Shown piece by piece: positions 34,849-46,320 of a DNA stretch of 64,000 nt. Source of the stretch: Undaria pinnatifida (lineage: Eukaryota; Sar; Phaeophyceae; Laminariales; Alariaceae); NCBI GenBank assembly GCA_012845835.1, contig JABAKD010000019.1, positions 5,999,494 through 6,063,493 on the forward strand, given 5' to 3'. Within the stretch, counting starts at the first letter, position 1; each line of letters opens with the position of its first letter. The translations under genes were made by a program, and so were the position numbers. The notes under the pieces were generated by a model. It saw only the letters and a list, made by a program, of their open reading frames with translations, searched no databases and was not told the origin of the DNA.

Positions 34849-37800
34849 ATGGAACTGCTTTATCGTCATGTAAGCATGCACCGCCGTATCACGTATCGTG
34901 TTGAAGTAAATGTAATGTTTATGTTCACCCCGACAACTGATGTTTACATTTATACGTCTGTGACTTCTTACTTGCATACCCCTGCACCCAGGAGCTGGCG
35001 GAGCTCCGGAAGAACAAGCTCGAGTGGTGCGACATCCAGCCCATGGATGACGACATCATGCGCTGGACAGCCATGCTCGTGGGGCCGGTGAGAAAAAATA
35101 AGGAACCCAACTAATAAAACCGATTTTTTCCAAAATATACAACAACGTCTGGTACGTCAGGGTACGTACACCGAGAAACAACAAAGGATATACTATCGTA
35201 TAGAAAATTAAGAACAAACAAAAGAATGAGAAAACTGGGACGGTACATGATAAGAAACAAAACAGAAACACAAAACCGCGAAAGAAAAAAAAGATAACAT
35301 GGAATGAGGAAAAACACAACCGAAGACAAAAATAAAGAAACAACGAAGACAAGACGAGCGGACGTTCCTACCGTGGGAAACGACCTCTCCAATTTTTCAT
35401 AGAGGGTACTTGTACAGATCTTGGATACGCTGTTTGCATATCCCCCCGTGGCGCGAGGTGCATGTGGCAATTTGGCGCAAGTGGCGGTTTGGCGTACAAT
35501 TCCATTTTTTGTATTTGTTGGCGGCACAAGAAAGGCCATGCGGATTGGGGTGCGGTGGGATGGAGTGGGGGTGAGGTGGGACGAGGCGGGATGAGTTGGG
35601 GTGGGGCGGGACGAGGTGGGGTGGGTTTCGCCGGGATTGCCGTGCGTTGGAGCTACTAGCTCGCTTTGAGTCTATACGGCGGCGGTAGCAGCAGCAGTAG
35701 CAGCAACAGCGGCAGCAGCAACATAGCAGTAGCAACAACAGCAGCAGTAGCAGTGAAATATCTGTTGTGACATCAGATGGATCGAAACGCTTTCTAGTTA
35801 GCCGTCGCTTCGACAGCACCCGCCCGCCACGTTTACTCTTTTCTTCGGCACCATAAAACTCGCACAAATAACACACCTCCCCTCGGGACGAGTTTCTGGG
35901 CTCTTTCTCGACGGCAGGAAAGAGGGTGGAAACATCGAGCGACGCGTTTGTCTGTCAATGGAGCGATGTCGATGATATCGTTCTAAAGCGAACGTTTTCG
36001 CTGTGCGTGCCCCAGCTGTCGATAAGTGTGGATAGTGAGTCTTCCTTGAGGAAGGTGCTTGCGTACCCTGGTTGGCTACGAGGGGGTATTCTATAGCGGC
36101 CGAATCAGCTTAGCGTCTTTCCAAGCCACAGCATCCCAACCCAGCCGAAGCAACGTAGAGTATTTCCAAGTGCAGCATCCTGTCATGCGACTGTAGAGCC
36201 TTCACAAGCCACGGCAACCAAGCTTACGTCACCCTATGGAGGTCGGGTTGAGGTCAGGGTTAGGGTTAGGGGTCTTGCCGGGTGGTCGACTTTAGACGCC
36301 ACCGCCAAAATACGTCTAAATGTTGACTGTCAAGGTGTACCCAGGCCTCGTTTGCTCCCCTCGTTTTGGAGGAACTACGTAGGCTCGGAAAACCATACCG
36401 GAAGGTGTTTTTTTTTTCGTCGTGCGCATTGTACAGACGGTATGATGCTCCCTGTTTTATATAGTATATAGTTGGTCGTCGTAAGTAACAGGGGGTTGTG
36501 TGACTTGCCGCGCACCGCGTTGTACGGTGTGTACGGCTGTGCGTACCTGCGTTCGGTTGACCGTTTCGGAAACCAGTGCAGGCCGTGTTCTTTTGCTTTG
36601 TGTTGAACTTGAAGAAGGTAAACAATAGTGGCCAGGCTGTTTGAGTTAGTGTTGAGTATATTGTCGATTTTTTTTATAGAGTTTCGATATAATGACACAT
36701 CAAACTTTACTTCCGATACATTACGTTGAACGCGTTGTGTCGTCCACCTCCTGCCCCCTGGTACTCCTATTAATGGTGGACTAGTGATACTCCCGAAATA
36801 TGCCGGAGCCGGCCGTTATAGCACGAAAATACCCACCCTTGTACCACATGACGTACCCACCCACCGACTAAGCCATCCAACCACCAACCAACCCAACCAC
36901 CATGTGCTGGCACGGTCGTGGTGACGCGGGCGGTCCGATGCCGCACGATAGAGCCGACGCCAAGGGGGGCATTCTGAAACCAGCACATAGTCGTGAAGGT
37001 CCCTTTTGAAACCAACATCATCACTACGCTACTCGTACTGTATTATGTAATGAGGAAAACCCCCTATAGTTCACTTTCGCTCATTGATAGTAAACGACAG
37101 ATTTGATTTATCTTATCGTATCAAGGTCGATTATCTCAAAAGCCATCATTCCCACAAGTCCTCCTCCTTTTCCTTGTTGTCGTCAACTTTTTTTTTTTGT
37201 TGTGCGTTCCGTTGCTGAAACTGGAGAACGTATTGCGTAATACCTGGTATCGTATTTCGCCGTGAACAAATTAATCATGTTCGGCGTGTTTGACACGCCC
37301 TTATGGTCGCTCTTGCATTTCTTTGTGGTCTCTTGCGCGCGCACGCTCGCAGGATGACACTCCTTACGGGGGCGGGTGCTTCAACCTAGAGATCGAATTC
37401 CCGGCGGAGTATCCCTTTAAGGCACCCAAGGTGAGGGAAACCCTATAATATGGTCATTGACCCCATAGTATGCGCATTGTATGTCCTCTTTTTTCTGGTA
37501 ACGTTTGCCAGTGTGGTGGTGGTGGTAGTTGTGATATTGGGGCTAGTGGTGGTGGTTGAGTTTTTGTGGTGGGGCTGGCTGTAGTACTCGGATTGGTGGT
37601 AGTGTTGGTATTGGTGTGATGGTTGTGATGGTAGTCGTTGTGATGTGTTGGTGCTAGTGGTGGTGTGTTAGTGTTGGTGATGTTGTCTTTTGACGGTGGT
37701 GGGGGTGACGGGTGTTTTTCGTCGAACAACTGCTTTGGTTTCATGGACGCTTCGCACGTCGCACGGAAATCATGAGACACAGCTACGAATCGCGAATTGC

Positions 37801-40347
37801 TCGGGTGTATCTCTGCCTATCATGGCTTTCCTAGCCGAAAAGGCTGCATTTTGTCTCCTGGGCGGGGGACCAGGACGTACGGAGCTCCTCGATCCATGGC
37901 GTATCCTTTTCCTCGCCGAAGCACCTTGAATCCCTAACGTAACTAGTTGATGGTACTCCCTATAGTATCGGTTTTGTTAGGCAGGAACCTTCCACTCATA
38001 AAACGAAAGGACGGTCTGTAGTTCATCTAGATCGTGCAAATGCCGTAAAAATATGTCGTGAAAAGGCCATGTAATGCAGATCCACACCGGTAAAACATGT
38101 GCGTAAAAGCCGTGTCATACAAGTCCCATTCGGCGAACATGATCTAGATCGTGCAGGTCGTACAGCTCCCACGAAGTTGCACGTACGTGCAAGGTTTTTA
38201 GATTTGCACGTAAATTCAATAGCGATTTATGTATAGCGGCTCCCTATGTGCAGGTCCGCACAAAAGGACGGTTGCACTGACCAGACCAACCCGACGCCAG
38301 ACCTGACCCTAACCCTAACCCCAACCCACCCTTCGAGAAGCTCGAGGTCTGCTCTCGAGGTCGGCAGGGGCAGTATTGAGTTTACGTGCAAATTTGTAGA
38401 CCTTGCACGTACGTCAATTAAATGCTTGCTCCAGATCATATCGATCAGGAATTTAGCTGCCCCCAACTATCCAGATCGTTTAATGGAGATCTAATTGATT
38501 TGTCCCATGTTTGAAACTTTGGCGTCGTTCGTTTGGGCGATAGGTGGAAGTCGTGACGCGGATCTACTACTCCAATGTCAAACATGACATAACATACCGT
38601 TCACATCATATGCACAAGGAAGTTTTCTGCCCTTCCCGGCAAACATTTACTGAGTCATGCAGATGATACGCGTCAGGAACCTATCTTCTCAGAAATATCT
38701 GGATAATGAATTGGCGATCTGATGTGTCTGATTTGTGGAAGTTTTGCATGGTTCGATTGGCCGCAATATGTAAGTTTTTGACGCACATCTGCCACCCCAA
38801 CGTTCAAACGCGATGTATGTAGACCGTGCTGATCTTATGCGTCAGGAATCTGTCTGATTTGAGCTGTCTTGATTTATGGAAATTTTTCATCGTTCGTGTG
38901 GGCAACAGGTGAAGGTTGTTGCGTAGGACTACCACCCCAATATCAAACACATTCGATGTAGATTACCCATATTATGTACGGAGTGCGTCAGGAATCTATC
39001 TGATCTGATCTGTCTGGTTTGTGGAACTTTTGCATCGTTTGTTCTGGCAACTATAGGTGAAGTTTGTGACGCGGATCTACCACCCCAATGTCAAGACGGA
39101 TTCGGGCGAGATCTGTTCGGACATCCTCAACGAGAACTGGGGGCCGACTCTCAACGTTACGTACGTCCTCAACACCATCCGCCAGGTAAGTCTCCTCGCC
39201 CGCTCACGTACACAAAGCACTGCCGTGTTTTGCACAGTTGGGTGGGATTGGGTTGGTTTGGGATGACTTGGCTTGGCGTGGCTTGGTTTGGCAATGGCTT
39301 GGCTTGGTTTGGCTTAGCTTGGCTTGGCTTGGCTTGGCGTGGCGTGGCGTGGCGTGGGTTGGCGTGGCGTGGCTTGGCTTGGCTTGGCCTGGCTTGTCTC
39401 GGCATGGCTTGACCTGGCTTGACTTAACTTGACTTGACTGGGCTTAGCCTGGCTTGGCCTGGCTTGGCCTGGCTTGTCTCGGCATGGCGTGGCTTGGATT
39501 ATGTTGGGTCAAGTTGGGTTGGGTTGGGGTACTCTGCGCTTCGCTGTTTTGTTCATCTCCCATGGTATTTCGTTTTTTTTTTGTTTTGCTGTTCACCCGC
39601 AAGACAAGAAGGGAATCTATTGTATTTTCGCCGAAAACGTGGCGCAGTGACTACTTTACCCACCGGGATATATCCCAGGATCGGCAGAAAACATGGGAGA
39701 TTTCTGAGTGCCTGCGGTTTATTTTGTCTGTTGGTTGCCTCTTGTCGCGGGGAAGTACATTTATCATCGCAAAACTTCTATTATGTTCGTGAACCATGCC
39801 AGGTGAACACCAACGAACAGTCGGTCAAGTTGAACGGAAGAGTGTTGAGCCGCTCGCCCGCCAGAAAAGCGCCACGGCATGTACACGGAATGACGAATAC
39901 CGAACAACAAATTTTGAATATGCGAAGCAGCATCTTTGCCCGAATTGGCGCCCACACCCCTTTCGGTCTACCGACGAACGATTTTCGTGCTTCAAAACAC
40001 GGGCAGTGTCGTTCTTGCGCGGATGTTGCTGGGAGCGCATAATTTCCGACCAGATACCTTATATCAAAAACAGAGTATGCGACGTATGTTATTGACCGAA
40101 TTGACCCCCCAAGGTTCTATGGTCATTCGACTACGGCTATGCATGAATATTGAGTACACTCCCCCTCCCCCCCCCCTTGTCTATCGACGCACGATTGTCT
40201 AACACGAATGCCGTTGTTGCGCAGATGTTGCAGGAGCCTCACGCGGACAACCCTCTTGAGGCAGACATCGCGAGGCAGCTTGCGGAAGATAAGGAGGCCT
40301 TCAACCAAACGGCAACAAAGTGGACGCTGGACTTCGCCAGTCCGTGA
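34849..40347 (+). CDS. ubiquitin-conjugating enzyme E2 (5 exons, 148 aa)
   Basis: Exons are 34849-34869, 34992-35087, 37353-37430, 39057-39185 and 40225-40347 (stop TGA); all introns are phase 0 with GT-AG ends. The 148-residue product is a bare UBC fold, the length of UBE2D-type enzymes. It takes ubiquitin from E1 as a thioester and passes it on with an E3. Seen are helix 1 ([12 protein letters not shown]), [12 protein letters not shown], the HPN motif at residues 74-76, catalytic Cys85 in [17 protein letters not shown], and the C-terminal [13 protein letters not shown] and [11 protein letters not shown] helices. HPN-to-Cys spacing is one residue longer than in UBE2D and equals that of UBE2K (12 residues inclusive), so the exact class is open; a ubiquitin-like modifier cannot be excluded. 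Exon 1 (MELLYRH) is the weakest part, though it puts the catalytic residue at position 85. Decayed copies of the exon 4 and exon 5 acceptor regions lie in the preceding introns. Confidence 0.92.
35088..37352 (+). other. E2 intron 2
   Basis: This 2.3-kb intron holds a G-rich minisatellite (35555-35625, GGGGTGGGACGAGG-like units), a CAG/CAA-type microsatellite (35675-35755) and two to three TTAGGG units at 36256-36272. A TACCTGGTA word lies at 37241. No other gene is recognised on either strand. Confidence 0.6.
37431..38500 (+). other. E2 intron 3, left part
   Basis: The intron holds a GGTGGTG/TTGGTG microsatellite (37510-37690), GATCTAGATCGTGCA-rich repeat DNA (38020-38175) also found at 32870, 40690 and 53385, and CCCTAA-type motifs at 38306-38327. 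The right part of the intron is the exon 4-derived array described separately. Confidence 0.55.
38500..39056 (+). repeat. tandem array of decayed E2 exon 4 starts
   Basis: Three units of about 150-200 bp precede exon 4 and copy both its upstream intron (TCAGGAATCTATCTGAT, GTGGAACTTTTGCATCGTT) and its first about 45 coding bases. The pseudo-exons start near 38544 (reads [13 protein letters not shown], still after an AG), 38772 ([13 protein letters not shown]) and 38909 (VKVVA-stop-DYHPN). The real exon at 39057 reads [13 protein letters not shown]. The copies lack the Cys-containing part of the exon. They are seen directly; tandem duplication followed by decay is the inferred history. Confidence 0.85.
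39238..39530. repeat. GGCTTGGCNTG minisatellite in E2 intron 4
   Basis: About 290 bp of TGGCTTGGCTTGGCGTGG-type words have a 5/10-bp period, starting about 50 bp after the exon 4 donor. The Trp/Leu/Gly open frames across it are artefacts. Confidence 0.8.
39946..40224 (+). repeat. decayed duplicate of the E2 exon 5 acceptor
   Basis: The 60 bases up to and into exon 5 (TCTATCGACGCACGATTGTC ... TTGTTGCGCAG-ATGTTGCAGGAGC) have a diverged relative at about 39963-40038 (GTCTACCGACGAACGATTTT ... TTCTTGCGCGG-ATGTTGCTGGGAGC). The AG of the acceptor has become GG in the copy. A Rep-C fragment with a C-run (40118-40178) lies between copy and exon. Confidence 0.75.
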
Positions 40348-42629
40348 CGCTGGGCAAGGAAGGGACTTTGAGGAGAGAAAGAGGGGGGGTGGGGGGGTCG
40401 CATTGTTTTTCGTCGCTTGTATTTCGTTTTGTTTGACCTTTCTTTTTGAACAGCGTGGCCGATTGTACCCAATCCCGTTTGTGTCACGATGTAATCTACC
40501 TCTCAGGGGAGGGGAGGAGGCGAGCGGGGGGGGGGGGGGAGGGGGGGGAGGGTAACGAGAAAGCGGAAACTGCTGTGGATGGTTTGGCTGCTGCTCTCTT
40601 TCAGCCCGTAGTTACCAGTCCTACTTACCCATGGGTTGTTTGGTGCTCAATTTTTACACATTGGACAAATCAAACCCCCATGCATGCCATAATCTAGATA
40701 TTTCGGGGCAGACATGTGAACCCTGACTTCTGTGGTCTGCAACATTTAGATCGTGTTCGCCGGGTGGCATCTGCATGGTACGGTTCTTGCGCAACATCTG
40801 TCGTTGCGGCAAGAACATCTAGATGATCTAAAATGAGGTGGTCTATCATAGATCGTGAGATTGAGATGATCTATCATAGGTTGCGAGGTCGAGATGGTTT
40901 AGGTCGTGATCTGTCCTATATTTTTTTTCGAGCGAGACGTCGGTTTTTATGGATGAGAGGCAGAGAGTAGGCCGAGCCGTCACGCTCTCGATCTTGCCGG
41001 CCAGACGGGGTTGCAGAGTGTTGTTAGACGGCGTCCATACTTTGGAGGAGGCGGCAGAGGCCTGGGTGGAAGGGGGGTCGTGATCGGAGAAAAAGAGGCA
41101 ATTGCGCCGCGTTTTTTTTGCTGGATGTGTAATGTTGTACCGTAGGTAGGTCGGACCGGTTTGTTGTGTACTCGCTTGATTCATGTTTTTTTTTTGTCGC
41201 CTGCTCTCTGTCGTCTATATCGGTATCGGTGGCAGCTCACCGCTCGCGCTCCTTCCAGCCGGGCGGAGGCCGGAGCAAAAATGGGAGAACGCGGGGTTTG
41301 TATATGTTAAGGAGGCGAAATCGACTTTTTCCACTCGGAAATAACGTGGAGTTTTGTGGCATTTTTTGCTTATTTTATTTCTCACCGTGCCTCTGGATTT
41401 TGTAGGCAATTGATAGGCTTTGAGGCCGTGGGGGGGGGGGAGCTGGTAGTGGTTGATACCCCCCCCCCTCTCCTCCCCGTGCGGTCTGGTTGCCGCGAGT
41501 ATTTTTACGCCTTGAAAATAAAACAATTTTTACTATTATTGGTTGTGGTTATTATTGATGATGATGACGAGGATGCTGATGGTAATCGCCACTATGATGT
41601 TATCGGCGACGAGGATGATGTCGATGGTGGTGGTGGTAATGATAGTGATGACGATGGTGGTGATGGCACGTGCGATGGTATTGGTGCTACCATGATGATC
41701 ATGATCAAGATAAAACAACCACTATGATGACATGATCAAAATCAACAACCACAACAACAACGACCTTCTTTGTTACCTACCCGTAGTAGTGGTAGCACTT
41801 GAAAGCTATTTTCTCTTTTTGAGAGCTGAAAATCGGACGTTTTCATCCTAAAATAACTGTTCGAGCTTTTGTTTAGAGGTTTCCGGTGAACGTGACCATT
41901 TTTTTTGTTCTTGGGCCTCATCACCATGATTATTTATTTCGAAAGCATATGACATCAAAATCTGCCAAAAAACTCCGTGTGCCGTATTTATTCTCGGAAT
42001 ATCTTGGGTCCAACATGATCTAAATTTTTTCGAGCTTTTGGACAGATCATCAGATAGATGCGTAAATAATAATAATGCTCATGAATGTTTTGTAGGCTAC
42101 TCTCGCCCCGTCCGACAATCGAGTTTTGGCTCCTTCCTGTGCCCCCCTAGTCAGTCTTTTTTTACTGCTGGTGCAGGCTTTACAGAAGGAGGCAAGTACA
42201 GAGTGCGAGACATAATAAGACGTACTTGGTCGTAGTAGGCACGCTCATCGCTGCGCGAGGCAAAAAAAGCGCTGATGACTAATAAAAAATAATCCCCTTT
42301 CTTCGCGCCATGAAAATACAAGAAGAAAACGTGTACCGCGTTGGGGGCGGGGGGGGGGGGGGTCGGCGAGCGCGGGTTATAGAGAGCGGGGAGGGGGGGG
42401 GGTGAGGGGCGGTGCTCTGCCTTTCTTTTTATAGTGACAGGCCCCGGCGGACTCATAATAACAATAATAGATGGATCATGAAAAAATGTATTATAGGTGC
42501 GCTGAAAATCTCCGGTAAAGAGCTCGGACAGCTCCCCAGGCTTTTTTTCCACAGAAAATTACCACCGGTTTTGGGCTTTTTTTGTTATGGTAAGGTTTAG
42601 CTCGATCGCGGGTAAACAATAAATTGGTC
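40348..42629. other. intergenic, low-complexity patches
   Basis: No gene is supported. Present are G-runs (40385-40400, 40515-40555, 42347-42362, 42393-42405), a GATCTATCATAGATCGTGAG-rich stretch (40800-40915) and a GATGATGACGAGG microsatellite (41555-41680). An E2 poly-A signal was not identified. Confidence 0.5.
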
Positions 42630-42770
42630 AACCTTTTGCAAGTATTAATTAGTTGTCAAACGGACTAATACCCCAATATTATTATAATTCCTTGACAAAT
42701 AAATAAATAATGGCGTCGTCGGCAGGACCATGGAACACAGGGTGTTATAATAAAAGTTTAGTTCGTAGGA
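42630..42770 (+). repeat. tRNA-related dispersed repeat, copy 3
   Basis: It shares ATTGGTCAACCTTTTGCAAG, GTCAAACGGACTAATACC and AATAATGGCGTCGTCGGCAG with the copies at 47985-48275 (minus) and 58430-58930 (plus). It stops before the T-arm-like part, so it is truncated. A partial minus copy lies at 46540-46620. Confidence 0.65.
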
Positions 42771-42780
42771 TGTTTTTTTT

Positions 42781-43134
42781 CTATAGGATATGGAATTTCT
42801 TTTTTTTTTTGGCCGAGAAATCGTCAAAAACATTTCCGATCGTGGGCTCCCAACCGAACATGTTTTGCTCATTACTTCTTATAATCATTGAATAAATGTT
42901 GTAGAAGAGTCGATGCTGCTGTGTCTGCATCAAGCCAACATCGTTTAAATAAATAAATGATGATATTATACTAATGAGGGATTGGGGCAACGTTGCTTCC
43001 GCATTGGTGGTGCGGGTAGCCCCCCTGCTTTCCTCCTCGTCAGAGGGAGCGGGTTCGTAGTCGACCTCGTCAACATGAGAGTCTATAGGGGTTTCGGGTG
43101 CTGCTTTTGCAGCAGCTTTCTTTTTCTTCGCCAT
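42781..43134 (-). CDS. unrecognised Lys/Ala-rich then acidic open frame
   Basis: From an ATG at 43134 the frame reads MAKKKKAAAKAAPETP, then an acidic stretch VDEVDYEPAPSDEEE, then ATLPQSLI, before entering low-quality AT-rich sequence. The first about 58 residues look protein-like: basic head, acidic hinge, even codon use. The rest does not, so this could be the first exon of a gene or a gag-type fragment of a retroelement. No domain is recognised, and no convincing donor site was found. Confidence 0.25.
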   Translation of the reverse strand: MAKKKKAAAKAAPETPIDSHVDEVDYEPAPSDEEESRGATRTTNAEATLPQSLISIISSFIYLNDVGLMQTQQHRLFYNIYSMIIRSNEQNMFGWEPTIGNVFDDFSAKKKKKFHIL

Positions 43135-43619
43135 TCGCGTTTACAAGCACGAAAAAAAAACAAAAAACGAAGTTGGCACAAGCTAGCGAGCCTTATCGAC
43201 GCCAGATGAGGGATTGGGGTAACCCAGGTTCGACTCGCAACTTGCAACCACTCCTCTTCTTGTTCTTCGTAGCGTGGAGGACACGCCAGGTTGGAGCAAG
43301 GTTTGACGGCAAACCAAGCGACGGTAACGATAGAAGTGCCTTGAGGCAACGAAAGGTGCTTCGCAGGCAAAACAGAGAGTCGACAGATATTACTTGTCTG
43401 CGAGAAACGTGATTACCCGCCTCTCTGTCATCAGAGTCTATGAAGACTCCACGACCACTTTTAGTACAACAAGACACGATATCCAATACCTCTGGAACGG
43501 CTACCGTTCATACAAATCTTCACGAAAAGATCTGTCTACGTAACGGTAGACAGTGTACCTGTGACCCATGCTAATAATATTATTATAAGGCAGTGCGCAG
43601 CAGTCACATTCTATACTAA
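43135..43619. other. intergenic, nothing firm
   Basis: ATGAGGGATTGGGG(C/T)AAC occurs at 42974 and 43207. The second copy is followed by CAGGTTCGACTCG, which resembles a tRNA B box, but no tRNA fold is evident. Confidence 0.35.
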
Positions 43620-46320
43620 TATTATAAAAATTAAAATACACTCCAGCTGTGAGATCGAATATTTTGTCGAAACTCATCTTTGCAAGCTGTGTGTGATACT
43701 CCGATCGCGCGTATTACGGGTTGTGTGTCCTCATTAAGGATATAGGTCGGCGACTCCCCTTGCAACTACCGTGTAGCTACCAGGGTCAACAGGGTGATGT
43801 TAGGCAGTCTGTGCGCGGAAACTATAAAACCCGCTTCTGAGGGGGACAGAATCTGACAGCTGTGGAAGGAAATGTATCAGTTTATCAAGTGAATCCTGTA
43901 AGTCGAATATCCGGTGAGGGGAGGGCGGAGTTTTTAAGGACGTGGGGGCCTGATTTTGATCAAAAGGGGGGCGGGAGGGAGGGAGGGGGGGGAGGGCACG
44001 GGTGGGGCAGGTCAATTTGTGCGTGGAAACTATAAATATTTCTTGGGGGGGAGCGGGGGGGAATGTGGCGGGGGGGACCGGGGGCGGGGGGGGAGGGCTT
44101 TAGGTCGCATAGATGTAGGGGTTTGCTATACGCGTGGTGCTAGTTCTAGGCGATGGTGCGGGTGGTGGGGAAGGAGGGGGCGTTGGGGGCGGGGGTGGGT
44201 GGGAATTGCAGCAGCGGCATGGACGGCTCTGAAACGATACTGAGGCGATATCCAGGGCGTGGAAGTGTTTATTACTCTGGCGGATTTCGATAGTAGGTGG
44301 GGCGTTTCAGCAAGAGAAAGCGAGCAAAAAAAAAAAAAAAAAAAAAGGCGGGGGGGGGGGGGGTGGGGGGAAGGGTTTTCAAGAGGTTTAGGTAACATAT
44401 AATTCAAAAATCACGGATTTGGTCGACACTGATGTTCGCAACATTGTGTGTGATCCTCCGATCGCGCGTACTAATCATATATGTAGGGGCTTGCTATACG
44501 CGCGGTGCTGGGTCTAGACGATCGTGCGGGGTGTGGGGAAGGAGGGGGCGTTGGAGGGGGGGAGAGGGGATTAATGAAAGCTACGTTATGGATGGCGAGA
44601 AAGATAATGACGTGATATCAATTGATTAGAAGTGTCTATTACTCTGGCCGATTTCGACTGTAAGTGGGGCGTTTGAACGAACTGGGCGAGGAACAAAGGG
44701 GGGGGGGGGGGGGAGATGAGTTGGAGCTACGGCATGGATGGCTAGATGGATAATGAGATGATATCAGCTGGCTGGTAGTGTTTACCACTCTGGCAGATTT
44801 TGATTTCAGGTGGTGCGTTTAAACAAGAGGGATCGGGGGGGGGGGGGGGCGGGGGGGCGAGCATTTCAATATGTGCGCGGAAACTATAACCCTTGAAGGG
44901 GACGAATCTGACGGTTGCAGCAAGAAGACACCCATTTATATCACCCGCCTGGTAATGTTTATTTCTCTAGAAGGTTTGATGTTACATGTAGTATGCAACC
45001 CAGTTCTTAGGTGTAGTAAACGACGTGTTAAAAGCTTCATAATTTGTTATTGTACATGGATCGAAAGATAGAATATTTCAATCGATAGGTACAATCATGT
45101 AGATGCCATTATTTTCTGACATTGCTAATTATAAGAAAGAGATGCATATTACCAAATACAACAGGCGAGGTGATGTGGTCATGCAATGTCACCGCCATTG
45201 AGAACGACAGGGAGAAATGCGAATCGTTATTGTTTTGAAAGGAACGCTTAGAGTACACGCGCTCAGTTACGTTACTTCGTTAGTCATACTTCGCTTGGCA
45301 TAGGTTGGGAGGCGATCATGCAGACGGTATGTACGGAATACCTTACGTAATAAGTTGGTAGTGCGGTTTACCGCAATTTTAGCATAATATCTGTCTGTAT
45401 CTCCTTTTCACATTATTATTGTCTCACATATGCGATTTTACGCCAATGATTTTTGCCGTGCCGATGTGGGGCTCTGAGGTCGCCAAATCCAAGACAGAGA
45501 TACATCTCACAAACACACCAAGCGAGGTGACGTGGGCATGCGATGTCACCACTATTGAACGCGAGGGTGACTTTACTTTGTTAGGCATATGCTACTTCGT
45601 TTCGTAGAGGTTGTCAGGCGATCATGCAAACGGCCGGAGGCACGAAATACCCTGCGTATTAGGTTGGTAGTGTGGTCTACCGCACGCAGTGTTGACATAA
45701 TTGTCTGTACTTCTTTTTCACATTGTTATTATCTAGTGTACGATTATACGCCCTGTTTTCTCCCCACTGTCGTCGATGTTGTGATCCTGTAGATGTCGCG
45801 TCCGTGTCTGGTGCTCTTGTTAGTGGTGCTCATGAAAACATGCCCTCGCGTGTAGTAGATGATCGCTGAGTGGTTTCCTTTACATCAAGCCAGGTAGTAT
45901 TATAAAAATTAAAATACACTCTAGCTGTGAGATCGGATATTTGTCGAAACTCATCTTTGCAAGCTGTGTGTGATACTCCGATCGCGCGTATTACGGGTTG
46001 TGTGTCCTCATTAAGGATATAGGTCGGCGACTCCCCTTGCAACTACAGTGTAGCTACCAGGGTCATCAGGGTGATGTTAGGCAGTCTGTGCGCGGAAACT
46101 ATAAAACCTGTTTCTGAGGGGGACAAAATCTGACAGCTGTGGAAGGAAATGCATCAGTTTATCATCAAGTGAATCCTGTAAGTCGAATATCCGGTGAGGC
46201 GAGGGCGGAGTTTTTAAGGACGTGGGGGCCTGATTTTGATCAAAAGGGGGGCGGGAGGGGGGGGAAGGGGGGAAGGGCTCGGGTGGGGCAGGTCTATTTG
46301 TGCGTGGAAACTATAAATAA
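43620..46320. repeat. segmental duplication: 0.4-kb direct repeats around degenerate tandem arrays
   Basis: About 420 bp at 43620-44040 and 45898-46320 are nearly identical (for example ACTCATCTTTGCAAGCTGTG, TAGGTCGGCGACTCCCC, AGTCGAATATCCGGTGAGG). Between them are four degenerate units (from about 44109, 44479, 44710, 44870) with TGCTATACGCG, GTGTTTATTACTCTGG and long G-runs, and a second direct repeat (45155-45440 and 45505-45755) containing GAGGTGATGTGGTCATGC-like words. No coding frame stands out. The outer repeats could be LTRs of a non-coding element, but TG...CA ends are not obvious. Confidence 0.7.

Noticed and set aside
36256-36272. True telomere end
   Set aside because: Only two to three units lie inside a gene, so it is interstitial.
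39169-39530. Trp/Leu/Gly and Lys/Pro/Ala ORFs
   Set aside because: They come from the GGCTTGG minisatellite in E2 intron 4.
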